Source of the DNA: Bacteroidota bacterium
GTDB taxonomy: Bacteria; Bacteroidota; Bacteroidia; Bacteroidales; F082
Direction of reading: 5' to 3'
NCBI GenBank assembly: GCA_024276895.1
Contig: JAJRWG010000057.1
Span: 1-34,775, forward strand
Length of the DNA stretch: 34,775 nucleotides
Shown here: piece after piece, positions 1 through 8,973 of the stretch
How the letters are laid out: every line of letters begins with the position of its first letter
How positions within the stretch are numbered: the stretch's first letter is position 1
Notes under the pieces: generated by a model
What the model was told of the DNA's origin: nothing
Databases searched by the model: none
Seen by the model: the letters and a program-made list of their open reading frames with translations, nothing else
Translations under genes and position numbers: made by a program

Positions 1-116
1 AGTATTTTTTCGGCAATGGGGAAGGCCATATATTCGTCCTCGATAACACAAGGCCCGGCCATCAGGAAAAAATGGCCGCTTCGAAGGTGCTTCAGCCTGG
101 GAATATTGTTGAGCAT
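1..116 (-). CDS. kdsA: 3-deoxy-8-phosphooctulonate synthase (KdsA), N-terminal part, truncated by window start
   Basis: Not in the ORF track. Reverse-strand translation from ATG at 116: MLNNIPRLKHLRSGHFFLMAGPCVIEDEYMAFPIAEKI..., matching the conserved KdsA N-terminus (FF-L-AGPCVIE). A TATTTTTG box lies upstream (134-141, minus). Confidence 0.85.
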   Translation of the reverse strand, partial: MLNNIPRLKHLRSGHFFLMAGPCVIEDEYMAFPIAEKI

Positions 117-221
117 GCGGTTCAATTTGTTTCCAAAAATAAGAAAAAGGGACAAGCCTGTGGTAAATTTTTCCGGGGCGTTGCCAGCCGTGGACTTCAG
201 CCTGCCGGCTAAGGGCTACCC

Positions 222-1127
222 TTAAGCCGTGTTTTCCGGCCTGCTTTCCGGGTTTTTAATCACGAAATAAACTCCGGTAAAAATCAACAAGGCGGCAATA
301 ATTTCAATCCAGGTCAGCCTGTCTTTGCCCATGGCCATCGCCAGCAGACTGGCCAGAAAGGGCTGCAGATAAATGTAAGAACTGTTGACGGTAGGGCTCA
401 GGTTTTTCAGCGAAAAATTATTCAGGAAATAAGCAATGACGGTGGTGAACAAAACGACATAGCCGACAGAAAGCCAGATATTAAACGGGATGGAGGCAAA
501 GTCGCTTTCCACAAACAGCTGAACGGAAAAGGGGAAAATGAAGACAAATCCAAAAGTGAACAGCCATTTCATGATGGTCAGCGGGCTGTATTTTACCATC
601 AGCGGTTTGACCAGTACCAGAAAAAAAGCGTAGGATGAGGCATTGATAACGATCATCAGGTTACCCAGAAAGTTGCCGGAAGCAAAGGAAAAACTGCCCC
701 CGCGCAGAATGAGCCAGGCTGCACCGGCCGCACCGAGGACAATGCCTGCAATTTTGCTGCGCGACATGCGCTCACCAATCATCAAATGGGCAAACACCAA
801 AACCAGGATGGGAATGCCCACCATGATGATGGAAGCATTGATGGGGGTGGTCAGGTTCAAGCCTTCAAAAAACATGACCTGGTTGATGGCGATGCCGAAA
901 AGCGCACACAAGGCAAGCCGCCACAAATCTTTCCGCTGCACTTTTTCTTTGGGATACAGCAGGCTGACAAGCTGAAAAACAAGCATGGCACCCAACACCC
1001 TGAAAAGGATGATGGCCCTGGGTTGCAGGTAATCAGGCATGATGCCCTTGGCTACAACGTAATTGATCCCGTAGATGACATTGGCACCAATGACCGCAAG
1101 ATGAGCAACAATTATTCTTCGGGACAT
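222..1127 (-). CDS. DMT superfamily (EamA) transporter
   Basis: About 300 aa, multiple TM segments, two EamA-like halves (NVIYGINYVVAKG..., NASSYAFFLVLVKPLM...). Start chosen at MSRRIIVAHL. Confidence 0.9.
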   Translation of the reverse strand: MSRRIIVAHLAVIGANVIYGINYVVAKGIMPDYLQPRAIILFRVLGAMLVFQLVSLLYPKEKVQRKDLWRLALCALFGIAINQVMFFEGLNLTTPINASIIMVGIPILVLVFAHLMIGERMSRSKIAGIVLGAAGAAWLILRGGSFSFASGNFLGNLMIVINASSYAFFLVLVKPLMVKYSPLTIMKWLFTFGFVFIFPFSVQLFVESDFASIPFNIWLSVGYVVLFTTVIAYFLNNFSLKNLSPTVNSSYIYLQPFLASLLAMAMGKDRLTWIEIIAALLIFTGVYFVIKNPESRPENTA

Positions 1128-1226
1128 ACGTGAATCTTGGAAAACCAAATGTTAAAATGGTCTTCAGTCAGCTATTCTCCATTTTGCACCCTCAGGTGCA
1201 TGCAGGCTTCAGCCTTGCAAGCCCGG

Positions 1227-1580
1227 TCAGAACGGTAAATCGTCTTCCGCTTCGATAATGTCCGGCGGCGGGCCATCAGGAGGTGGGGGAGGGGTCTCGC
1301 CTTCGTCGGCTTCCTTCACAATACGCCAGGCACGTACATCGGTGTACCAGCGGTTGTTCCATTCGCGCGATTCCAGGTTAAACGATATCGTCAGACGGTC
1401 ACCTTCGGCAACAGACGAGAGCATCGATATCTTATCGCCCCACACGTTCATACAGACCTTTTTTGGAAACTGATCTTCGGTTTCGACAACAAATTCCTGT
1501 TTTTCCCAGCGGCCGTTCTTTCCTTCACCGCTCACAGGGTCAAGCTTTTTAATGAGTGTCCCTTTTAATTCAAGACTCAT
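1227..1580 (-). CDS. DUF3127 domain-containing protein
   Basis: 117 aa, MSLELKGTLIKKLDPVSGEGKNGRWEKQEFVVET..., OB-fold-like Bacteroidota family with acidic DDLPF tail. Confidence 0.85.
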   Translation of the reverse strand: MSLELKGTLIKKLDPVSGEGKNGRWEKQEFVVETEDQFPKKVCMNVWGDKISMLSSVAEGDRLTISFNLESREWNNRWYTDVRAWRIVKEADEGETPPPPPDGPPPDIIEAEDDLPF

Positions 1581-1810
1581 GATTTTATCCGTTTTATTTT
1601 GGTCTCAAAATTAGCGAAAATCGTCATTGCCCCGGCCATAATTTTGAAGAGTTTTTTCCATTCACCGCCTAGCCGCTATCCGAAACTTTCGCTGTAAGCA
1701 TGAGATTTACGGATGTCTCTTAACAATTTCTTAATCTAAAGGTAATGTAACCTTCAGTTCCGATACAATTTACCGTGCTATGTTTGCATTGTAATCTTAA
1801 AAACAGAAAA

Positions 1811-2152
1811 ATGAAAAAAATAATCAGCCTGTTCGCAATTGTAATCCTGCTCGGCACCCCCGCTCTTGCAGACAACAATGGAAAAACCAGCAAAAAATCC
1901 ACCGCTTCAACGACTTCGATCAAAGGTGTCGTACTCGATAAGCTTACCGGTGAAGCACTGGCAGGTGTGAAGGTTATGATTCCGGAATTGAAACAACAAG
2001 TCTATACCGATCTGGAGGGTAAGTTCGAGTTTAAAAATATCAGCAAGGACAGTTACACCATCGAATCGGAAATGATATCCTACGAAAATCACCGCCAGAA
2101 AGTTGACGCCTGTACCAACGGGATTGTCAAGATAGTGATGGCGAATAAATAA
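1811..2152 (+). CDS. Small secreted protein with stand-alone CarboxypepD_reg-like domain
   Basis: Signal peptide MKKIISLFAIVILLGTPALA followed by IKGVVLDKLTGEALAGVKVMI...YTDLEGKFEFKNI. ATG at 1811 is preferred over the upstream start. Confidence 0.8.
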   Translation: MKKIISLFAIVILLGTPALADNNGKTSKKSTASTTSIKGVVLDKLTGEALAGVKVMIPELKQQVYTDLEGKFEFKNISKDSYTIESEMISYENHRQKVDACTNGIVKIVMANK

Positions 2153-2181
2153 AACCACCTCTAATTGAGTTTTTCTCTGAA

Positions 2182-2215
2182 AAGACAAGCCACCGGGTTT
2201 GTCTTTTTTTTATTT
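2182..2215 (+). terminator. Rho-independent terminator
   Basis: aagacaa-gccaccggg-tttgtctt stem followed by a T tract, just after the 1811-2152 CDS. Confidence 0.7.
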
Positions 2216-2298
2216 TTGAAAACTCCTGGCTGTTGATCAAATATTTTTCGTTTACACTGCCAGGTTTGCACGAAAGCGTGACATTTAACCTACAACAA

Positions 2299-2757
2299 AT
2301 GAAAAAAACAATAATTCTTACACTACTTTTATTGGCCGGCCTTGTGGGTTTTTCCCAGGGACTTCAAAAAGCTGAAGACGGTAAATATTATGAAGACGGC
2401 AAGCTACTTAACGGGGAGTACAAATCTTATTCGGAAAAAGGCAAGCTGATGTCGGTACGTCATTTCAAAAACGGTCTTGAAGACGGGGTTTCAACCTATT
2501 ACTTCGAGAACGGAAAAAAGAAGGAGCAAAGGTCATACGTCAACGGTTACAAAGACGGTACCTGGATCACCTGGAACCGCCATGGCCGGAAAACGGCGGA
2601 AGCCGGCTACATCAGGGATCTGAAAAATGGTACATGGATGGTTTACGACGATAAGGGCAACAAGCGCTACGAAATGCATTATGACCACGGCAGCAAAACA
2701 GGTACCTGGTACATGTGGGATGAGAAAGGCAAGCTCAACTCCGAAAAGAAATTTTAA
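2299..2757 (+). CDS. MORN-repeat variant / YwqK-like secreted protein
   Basis: Signal peptide MKKTIILTLLLLAGLVGFSQG and repeated G-x-(W/Y)-x-x-(Y/W)-x-x-x-G-K units (DGVSTYYFENGKK, DGTWITWNRHGRK, NGTWMVYDDKGNK, TGTWYMWDEKGK). Confidence 0.8.
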   Translation: MKKTIILTLLLLAGLVGFSQGLQKAEDGKYYEDGKLLNGEYKSYSEKGKLMSVRHFKNGLEDGVSTYYFENGKKKEQRSYVNGYKDGTWITWNRHGRKTAEAGYIRDLKNGTWMVYDDKGNKRYEMHYDHGSKTGTWYMWDEKGKLNSEKKF

Positions 2758-2827
2758 CAAAATTTCAAGTGAAAGTTCCCAATCTTGCAGTGAAAGCTGC
2801 GGCTGCTTGTTGTTGCCTGCTCATGAA

Positions 2828-5671
2828 TTAAAACTCGTAATTCAGGCTCAACTCAAACAGCATTCCCGGTTTGAATTGCCTGTAAATGTAATCGCGGCCT
2901 TTGAAAGTATAAAGTTCGGAATAAGTCTGATCCAGCAGATTCTTGAATTTCAAGCCGACTATAAAATGTTCGCCAAAGGCTTTGTTGGCCACCACGTTAA
3001 GCGAATGGAAAGGCTGGGCATAAATATCGGGTGTACCTCCTTTGACGTTGATAAGAATCTTAGGGCCGGTAACATTGTACACCAGGCTGACATCGAAACC
3101 GGCCTTTTCACTTTTATAACCCAAAAAGCTGTTCACAATGTAGGGCGATTGTTCCGTCATGGGCCTTGTTGACAAAGCTCCGGGATCCGTTGCGCGGATA
3201 GCTGTCAGTTCCACCGAGTCAATATCCACCGAAGAATAAATGTAAGAGAAATTCAGTCCAAACTGCAGGTTACGGCTGAAATTCCAAAAATCAAGTCTCT
3301 TCCTGAAGTCAAGTTCAAAGCCATAAACATCGGCACGCTCCACGTTGTCCCATTTTAATTCGGGATTTTGGGCCTTGGGGTTGTCAACCAACTCGATGGG
3401 ATTAGTAAACATCTTGTAAAACAGTCCGGCAGAGAAGATTTCCCCTGGACGGCTGTACCATTCCCAGCGCATGCCGATGTTGTTGATGCTGGTGCGCTTG
3501 AGGCTGGCATTGCCCACGTAAATCTCGCCTCCCGAAAAGTCTTCCGAAGCATAGGGCGCCAATTCTCTGAAAGTAGGCCGTGCAATGGTCCTGCTCAGGT
3601 TAAACCGCAGGTTCATTTTTTCATTTAGGGCAAGCGTCAGGTTCAGGGCAGGCAGCAGGTCGTGGTTGTTCAGATAGCCTTTTGCCAGGCTGCTGTCTTT
3701 GCTCGCAGAATTAATCAGGGTATGCTCATAGCGCAGGCCGGCAACCACCCTTAATTTCACACCCAGTTGCGCATCAATCAGTGCGTAAGCTGCCGTTACC
3801 TGCTGATCGGCCGTGTAACTGTTTTTCAGGTCATCGCCGGGGTTTCCCTGAACGTAAAGCCCATAGTTCATGCCCGTTGCCGGGTCGTACCCGGAAAAAT
3901 TCAGGCCGATATTTTCATCGCTAAGAAAATCGGGTACATTGCCATTGTAAGTATTTTGCGGAAACTGAAATTTGTAATCAATTCTTTTATCGGAAAAATC
4001 ACGCTTCTTATACAGGTAAGCACCACCAAACTTCAACTTCGGAGCTTTTTTATTTTCGGACAGTTTGAGGCTGAAGTTGGCTTTTAAATTATAGCTTGTT
4101 TCTTTCAGGTAACGAAAGTAACGTGCGGGAAACTTGTAAAGCGACGGCTCGATGGCGTACTGGTTTTTCTCATTGTTGCCGGGATAGTAGCTGTTAGTGA
4201 AAAAGCGCATGTCGGGCTCGTCCTGGTAGGACGAAGTGGCCGCTGCCGTCCAGTCAAAATGCAGTCTGGTTAATTGTTCGAAATCATGTTCTCCTCTCAG
4301 TTGGACCGTGTTGAGTGAGCGTTCAAGCCATTGCAGTTTGCGCGTTTCCACGTAAAGGCCTTCCAGATCGTCGGATTGTTTGGCGCCGACCATGTAACGG
4401 GCGAGGCTTGTACCGCTTTGGTTTTTAAACAGGTTCAAACTGATTTTGTGCCGGTCCGAGATTTTTAATGACAGATTAAGCAGTACACCCCACAAAACCC
4501 GGGAAGTGCCCTGGGTATCATCGTAGAGATGCTCGGTATTTAAGTTATTGTCGTTTACACCATTTAGTTTGTAGCGGCCTTTGATGCCGTTTTCGTAATA
4601 TAAATTTTCGGCTTTGTAAGAAGCACCGAAAACGTAACCCAGTTGTCGCTTACCGATCGTCTTGTTGTCACCGAAGGAAAAAGATAATTTTTTATTCAGG
4701 AAAGTTTTTGATTTTACCGGCGCCATGATTTTGTTAAAATCCATGGTGATGTCTGTCAATGCTTGCTTGTTGCTTGGGTAAACAGGAATTTCGCCTCCGG
4801 CGGATGAGGGAATTTTTCGCAGGCCGTTGTCGAAACCGAGCCTGTCGGTGGAACTGCCGGGATAACCGAGGAAGTTGTTGTTGAGGCTGGCTTGTGAGTT
4901 GTACCCCAAGGTCAGTTTGGCACCGAGCATAAACTGTTCCGGAAACTCACGGGTGCGGATGTCAATAAGTCCGCCGGTAAAATCTGCCGGCAATTCAGGA
5001 CTGAAGGATTTGTAAATGATGATGTTTTCCAGCAGGTTGGCCGGAAAAAGGTCCATTTGAACCGTGTTTCGGTTCGGGTCAAGTCCGGGAATCTCGGCAC
5101 CGTTCAGGGTGGTTTTGCTGTAGCGGTCGCTCAATCCGCGAACAAAGATGTACCTGCCGTTGGTTACCGTAACCCCTGCGAGTCTTTTCAAAGCACTGGC
5201 AGCATCGCTGTCACCGGACTTGCGCATCTGTTCGGCAGAAAGGCCTTCGATCACACTGGACGATTTTTTCTGGACCGTTAACAGGGCAACTTCCGAACGG
5301 TGAACCGCCTTGGCCGATACCACTACTTCCTGCAATCCCATGCTTACGGGCTGCAACGCAAATGACAGTGAAACGGTTTCGCCGGCCTTGATTTCAACAT
5401 CCGGTATTTTTTGGGTTTGAAAGGAGATGTACTGGCAAATGAAGGTGTAAGTTCCGGGCTGAAGATTTTCGAGCCTGTAGTTACCATCAAGATCGGAAGA
5501 AACACCCATCGTTGTGCCCTCAACAATGACAGATGCCCCAATAAGTTCTTCACCCGTTTCCGCATCCGTTATCTTTCCCTGCACCTCTCCGGTTTGCGCA
5601 TGCAGGCCGGAAAGTGAAATCATCAATACAAACAGGAGTATGCCTTTCATCATCATCAACTTTAGTTTCAT
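2828..5671 (-). CDS. TonB-dependent receptor with N-terminal CarboxypepD_reg-like domain
   Basis: GEVQGKITDAETGEELIGASVIVEGTTMGVSSDLDGNYRLENL, plug domain (RLAGVTVTNGRYIFVRGLSDRYSKTTLNGAEIPG), terminal beta strand ending FELSLNYEF. Start chosen at MKLKLMMMKG. Confidence 0.93.
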   Translation of the reverse strand: MKLKLMMMKGILLFVLMISLSGLHAQTGEVQGKITDAETGEELIGASVIVEGTTMGVSSDLDGNYRLENLQPGTYTFICQYISFQTQKIPDVEIKAGETVSLSFALQPVSMGLQEVVVSAKAVHRSEVALLTVQKKSSSVIEGLSAEQMRKSGDSDAASALKRLAGVTVTNGRYIFVRGLSDRYSKTTLNGAEIPGLDPNRNTVQMDLFPANLLENIIIYKSFSPELPADFTGGLIDIRTREFPEQFMLGAKLTLGYNSQASLNNNFLGYPGSSTDRLGFDNGLRKIPSSAGGEIPVYPSNKQALTDITMDFNKIMAPVKSKTFLNKKLSFSFGDNKTIGKRQLGYVFGASYKAENLYYENGIKGRYKLNGVNDNNLNTEHLYDDTQGTSRVLWGVLLNLSLKISDRHKISLNLFKNQSGTSLARYMVGAKQSDDLEGLYVETRKLQWLERSLNTVQLRGEHDFEQLTRLHFDWTAAATSSYQDEPDMRFFTNSYYPGNNEKNQYAIEPSLYKFPARYFRYLKETSYNLKANFSLKLSENKKAPKLKFGGAYLYKKRDFSDKRIDYKFQFPQNTYNGNVPDFLSDENIGLNFSGYDPATGMNYGLYVQGNPGDDLKNSYTADQQVTAAYALIDAQLGVKLRVVAGLRYEHTLINSASKDSSLAKGYLNNHDLLPALNLTLALNEKMNLRFNLSRTIARPTFRELAPYASEDFSGGEIYVGNASLKRTSINNIGMRWEWYSRPGEIFSAGLFYKMFTNPIELVDNPKAQNPELKWDNVERADVYGFELDFRKRLDFWNFSRNLQFGLNFSYIYSSVDIDSVELTAIRATDPGALSTRPMTEQSPYIVNSFLGYKSEKAGFDVSLVYNVTGPKILINVKGGTPDIYAQPFHSLNVVANKAFGEHFIVGLKFKNLLDQTYSELYTFKGRDYIYRQFKPGMLFELSLNYEF

Positions 5672-5740
5672 GTAAAAAAAGGGAAAGCAACCATCCTCAA
5701 ACGGTTGCAGCCCCTTCGTCAATTCAAACATTCAATCAAA

Positions 5741-7426
5741 TTAGTTCATATATTTGGAAAAGAGCGTCCAGCCCGCTGCCCAGTTGGTGTTGGGATCGAA
5801 AGCACCTTTGTAGTTTACTGCCTGGAACCAGTCTGCCGGATAGGCATCCAGGTTTCCCGATACATCATTGGCCGGAATAATCTTAAAACTCAGGCCGTCA
5901 AGATTAAAACCCGGATCGGCTACAACGTTACCTGCGCTAGTAAAATAGTCAGACAAAACGGTGTTCGCATTCGTTACATCTGTTTCGCTTACTCCGTCGC
6001 CGGCTGCAACTCTCAGAATGGGATCGTTGGTGATATCGTAGAAGATGTTGTTCTTCAGGGTCAGTTGTCCGTATTCAAAGCGGGTGTAGCTGGACTCGTC
6101 GACAAGCAGTTCCACGTCAACGCCTTTTTCCTGATGGTAAAAGATGGAGTTGGAATAATGTCCGCCGGCATTGTCGCGGAAGGTGACCGTGCGTTTTCCG
6201 GCACCATCACCGCGACCCACATAGGTTGCATTGAAAATAGTAGGTATGGCGTAAGGCTGACCGGTTTCGGGGTCTGTTCCGCCATCGTGCTCACCCAGGC
6301 GGTCGCCCCGTTCAAAGCCCTGCACGGCAGCCCAAAACTGGCCGTAACCGCGGAACCCCTGGTCGTAGTCGAATGAATCGTCACCGCAAAAAACAACGAG
6401 GATGTGACTCAGACGGGCTGTTCCGCCGAAAAACTCAATGCCATCGTCTTTGTTGGCAAACACCTCAATGTACTCAATAACGGTCCCGTTACCCACAGCG
6501 CCAAGAGTTAAGCCGTTGATTTCGTTGCCTTCGCCGATATCGGTTCCGCCGTGGCGGATGGAAACATAGCGGAGGATGCCGGAATTATCACCGTCGTTGT
6601 CTCCGCCGTACACCCCGCGCGGTTCGGTCTGGGGGATACCTTCAATTTGCTGTTCCGAAGGAACCGTGTTTAAACCGGCTTTGCCCAGTAGTATCAGTCC
6701 ACCCCAGAGTCCGTCGTCCAGATCGGCAACCGAACCGTTCAGGTCGTCGGCTTCAGCCGTGAAAATGATGGGGGCTTCCGCCGTTCCTTCGGCAATAATC
6801 TTGCCGCCACGGGCTACAATCAGGGCAGAGGCGTTTTCGCCTTGCCCGGCTTTGCCTTTTACAACAGTGCCGGCCTCAATTGTCAGGGTTTGCCCGTCGT
6901 TGACGAAGACAAAACCGTCCAGCAGGTAAATGTTGTTTGCCGTCCAGGTAACCGTACCGGTTCCGTTTCCGTCATCTTTCACGCTAATCGTTTCGTGGGT
7001 GGTGCCGGTCAGTGAAATGACTTTCGATTCGTCCCCCGACATGGCGATGCCGTCTTTGCTGAAAATACTTGTTCCGTCTCTTGGTTTAACCGTTACATTT
7101 TCGTTGCCGTCAGCATCCTGAATGATTGTGATTTTAATCAGTGCGTTTTTTTGCGATGCCGAATGGATAACCGAGTAAGCTTTTAGTGTTGCATTCCCGC
7201 CGGAGACGGTCACCGTAAAGTTGTTTTCGTTCAGATCGCCGGTTTGATCGGCATTTTTATAGACACCTTCATTAAAGTAAACTGTAAGGTCGAAATTTTG
7301 ATTTTCACCAGAAATGCTAATATCTGTCATTTTAGGTGCTTTGGGTTGGGGATTATCCTTCTTACAGGCTGAGAAGCCGAGGATAAAGATTGCTGCAATT
7401 GCAGTGAACTGGTTAATTTTTTTCAT
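5741..7426 (-). CDS. Predicted lipoprotein with right-handed beta-helix-like region; likely partner of downstream TonB receptor
   Basis: Lipobox-like FILGFSACKKD; repeats such as LRYVSIRHGGTDIGEGNEINGLTLGAVGNGTVIEYIEVFANKDDGIEFFGG. About 70 bp upstream of the receptor on the same strand. Confidence 0.8.
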   Translation of the reverse strand: MKKINQFTAIAAIFILGFSACKKDNPQPKAPKMTDISISGENQNFDLTVYFNEGVYKNADQTGDLNENNFTVTVSGGNATLKAYSVIHSASQKNALIKITIIQDADGNENVTVKPRDGTSIFSKDGIAMSGDESKVISLTGTTHETISVKDDGNGTGTVTWTANNIYLLDGFVFVNDGQTLTIEAGTVVKGKAGQGENASALIVARGGKIIAEGTAEAPIIFTAEADDLNGSVADLDDGLWGGLILLGKAGLNTVPSEQQIEGIPQTEPRGVYGGDNDGDNSGILRYVSIRHGGTDIGEGNEINGLTLGAVGNGTVIEYIEVFANKDDGIEFFGGTARLSHILVVFCGDDSFDYDQGFRGYGQFWAAVQGFERGDRLGEHDGGTDPETGQPYAIPTIFNATYVGRGDGAGKRTVTFRDNAGGHYSNSIFYHQEKGVDVELLVDESSYTRFEYGQLTLKNNIFYDITNDPILRVAAGDGVSETDVTNANTVLSDYFTSAGNVVADPGFNLDGLSFKIIPANDVSGNLDAYPADWFQAVNYKGAFDPNTNWAAGWTLFSKYMN

Positions 7427-7622
7427 TGTTTTTCGTTTAAATGATTATGCCGCAAAGATTAATGTTCAATGCGAATTGTACCTTAGGCGAACCTTACGTT
7501 TATGTTAATATAAGGAGGGCGAAAGGCGAAAGAGTTAATGTATTCTTAACATTGGGCATCACTACAGGTATTGTTGGTGTGTTTTGCAGAAAACTTTTAC
7601 TTTTGCTTCTTTAAAAAGAGCA

Positions 7623-8204
7623 ATGAACCCGCAACAATTTAAAATGGAAATTCCCTGGCAGTTTTATTCCGATGAGGAAGACAAACTTTTTGACCACTGT
7701 CAGGTGTGCGGAAAGTACCTGCTGGATGAAGGCACTGACTATGTGGTGGAAAAAGCCATCCGCAGTTACGAGGGGCACGATTTCTATTCCACAGCCTATG
7801 AATATGCCATTTGCCTGGACTGCCATCAGGACATCCAGAAAGGCATGTCCGAAGAATCCATGAACAACCTGCAGAAATATTACAATGAGATCATGGCAAA
7901 AAAAGAGCAGCCGCTGGCCATTGACCTGCATCATTTCGACCTGAACGAATGGTTGTCAAAGTGCTTTTTTACCGGAAAGAGGGTTGACGAAATGAAAGAG
8001 TACCAACTGGTTGCCCAGTTCAGTGGCAAACAAATGATGCTGAACATGCCGCCGCTGGTCATCGGTGAAACAGTTATTGAAGAAATGGCCGGCCTGCTGT
8101 CGGATAAAACCATCGACGAGATGAACGACTTCCGCGACCGGTTTCTGGGGCCTTCACCCGATATTGAAGAGCTCGTTTTCGGAAAACGCCTGATTTTGAT
8201 TTAG
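7623..8204 (+). CDS. Hypothetical protein with CxxC...CxxC zinc-ribbon-like pair
   Basis: HCQVCGKYL ... ICLDCHQD motifs. ATG at 7623 preferred over TTG 7584. TACTTTTG -7 box at 7598-7605. Confidence 0.8.
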   Translation: MNPQQFKMEIPWQFYSDEEDKLFDHCQVCGKYLLDEGTDYVVEKAIRSYEGHDFYSTAYEYAICLDCHQDIQKGMSEESMNNLQKYYNEIMAKKEQPLAIDLHHFDLNEWLSKCFFTGKRVDEMKEYQLVAQFSGKQMMLNMPPLVIGETVIEEMAGLLSDKTIDEMNDFRDRFLGPSPDIEELVFGKRLILI

Positions 8205-8219
8205 CGGGACGGAGGAAGC

Positions 8220-8852
8220 ATGCAAATTTCAAAGGCAACACACTTTTCGGCAGTACTGTTCGTTATCCTCTTTTCGGTTTCTTTTCAGTTTATCAAAGCA
8301 CAACATATGAAAACGCAACAGGAAACTGCCACCTTCGGCTCAGGCTGCTTTTGGTGCAGCGAAGCCATCTTCAGCCGGCTTGAAGGGGTTAACGAAGTGG
8401 TTTCGGGTTACTCGGGAGGCAATATCCCCAATCCTACCTACGAACTGGTGACACAGGGTGAATCGGGTTACGCCGAAGTGGTACAGCTTCACTTTGACCC
8501 GGAAGTGATCTCTTACCGCGACTTGCTTGAAGTTTTCTGGAAAACCCACGATCCCACAACACCGAACCGCCAGGGTGCGGATGTGGGCCCGCAGTACCGC
8601 TCGGTGATTTTTTACCATAATAAGGAGCAACAACAAACCGCAAAACATTATTTGGATGAATTGGAAAAGGCAAAGATCTGGGACAAACCCATTGTTACCG
8701 TGATCAGCCCTTTCGACTCATTTTACCCGGCAGAAGGTTACCACCAGGATTTCTATGAGAACAACCCTGCACAGGCTTACTGCCGGTTTGTGATCACCCC
8801 TAAGATCGAAAAGTTCGAAAAGGTTTTTTCAGATAAGCTGAAAACAAAATAA
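8220..8852 (+). CDS. msrA: Peptide-methionine (S)-S-oxide reductase MsrA, predicted exported
   Basis: ATFGSGCFWCSEAIF active-site motif, VVSGYSGG, HFDPEVISYRDLLEVFWKTHDPTTPNRQGADVGPQYRSVIF; N-terminal signal-like hydrophobic segment. Confidence 0.95.
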   Translation: MQISKATHFSAVLFVILFSVSFQFIKAQHMKTQQETATFGSGCFWCSEAIFSRLEGVNEVVSGYSGGNIPNPTYELVTQGESGYAEVVQLHFDPEVISYRDLLEVFWKTHDPTTPNRQGADVGPQYRSVIFYHNKEQQQTAKHYLDELEKAKIWDKPIVTVISPFDSFYPAEGYHQDFYENNPAQAYCRFVITPKIEKFEKVFSDKLKTK

Positions 8853-8973
8853 AGCAGGCAACTTTCCGTTTGGAAATCGGACTTCTTCTAATAAATAACT
8901 TAATTTTGTAGGTGGTTAACCGGTTCACGGAAGCAGGTAGTTAACCTCTGGCTCAACTTTTTTTAATGCGAAT

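Noticed and set aside
16-225. Plus-strand ORF of 69 aa at the left edge
   Set aside because: It is antisense to the kdsA N-terminus (minus strand), and its translation has no protein-like features.
5705-6376. 223-aa plus-strand ORF opposite the lipoprotein gene
   Set aside because: Antisense shadow of the supported minus-strand CDS.
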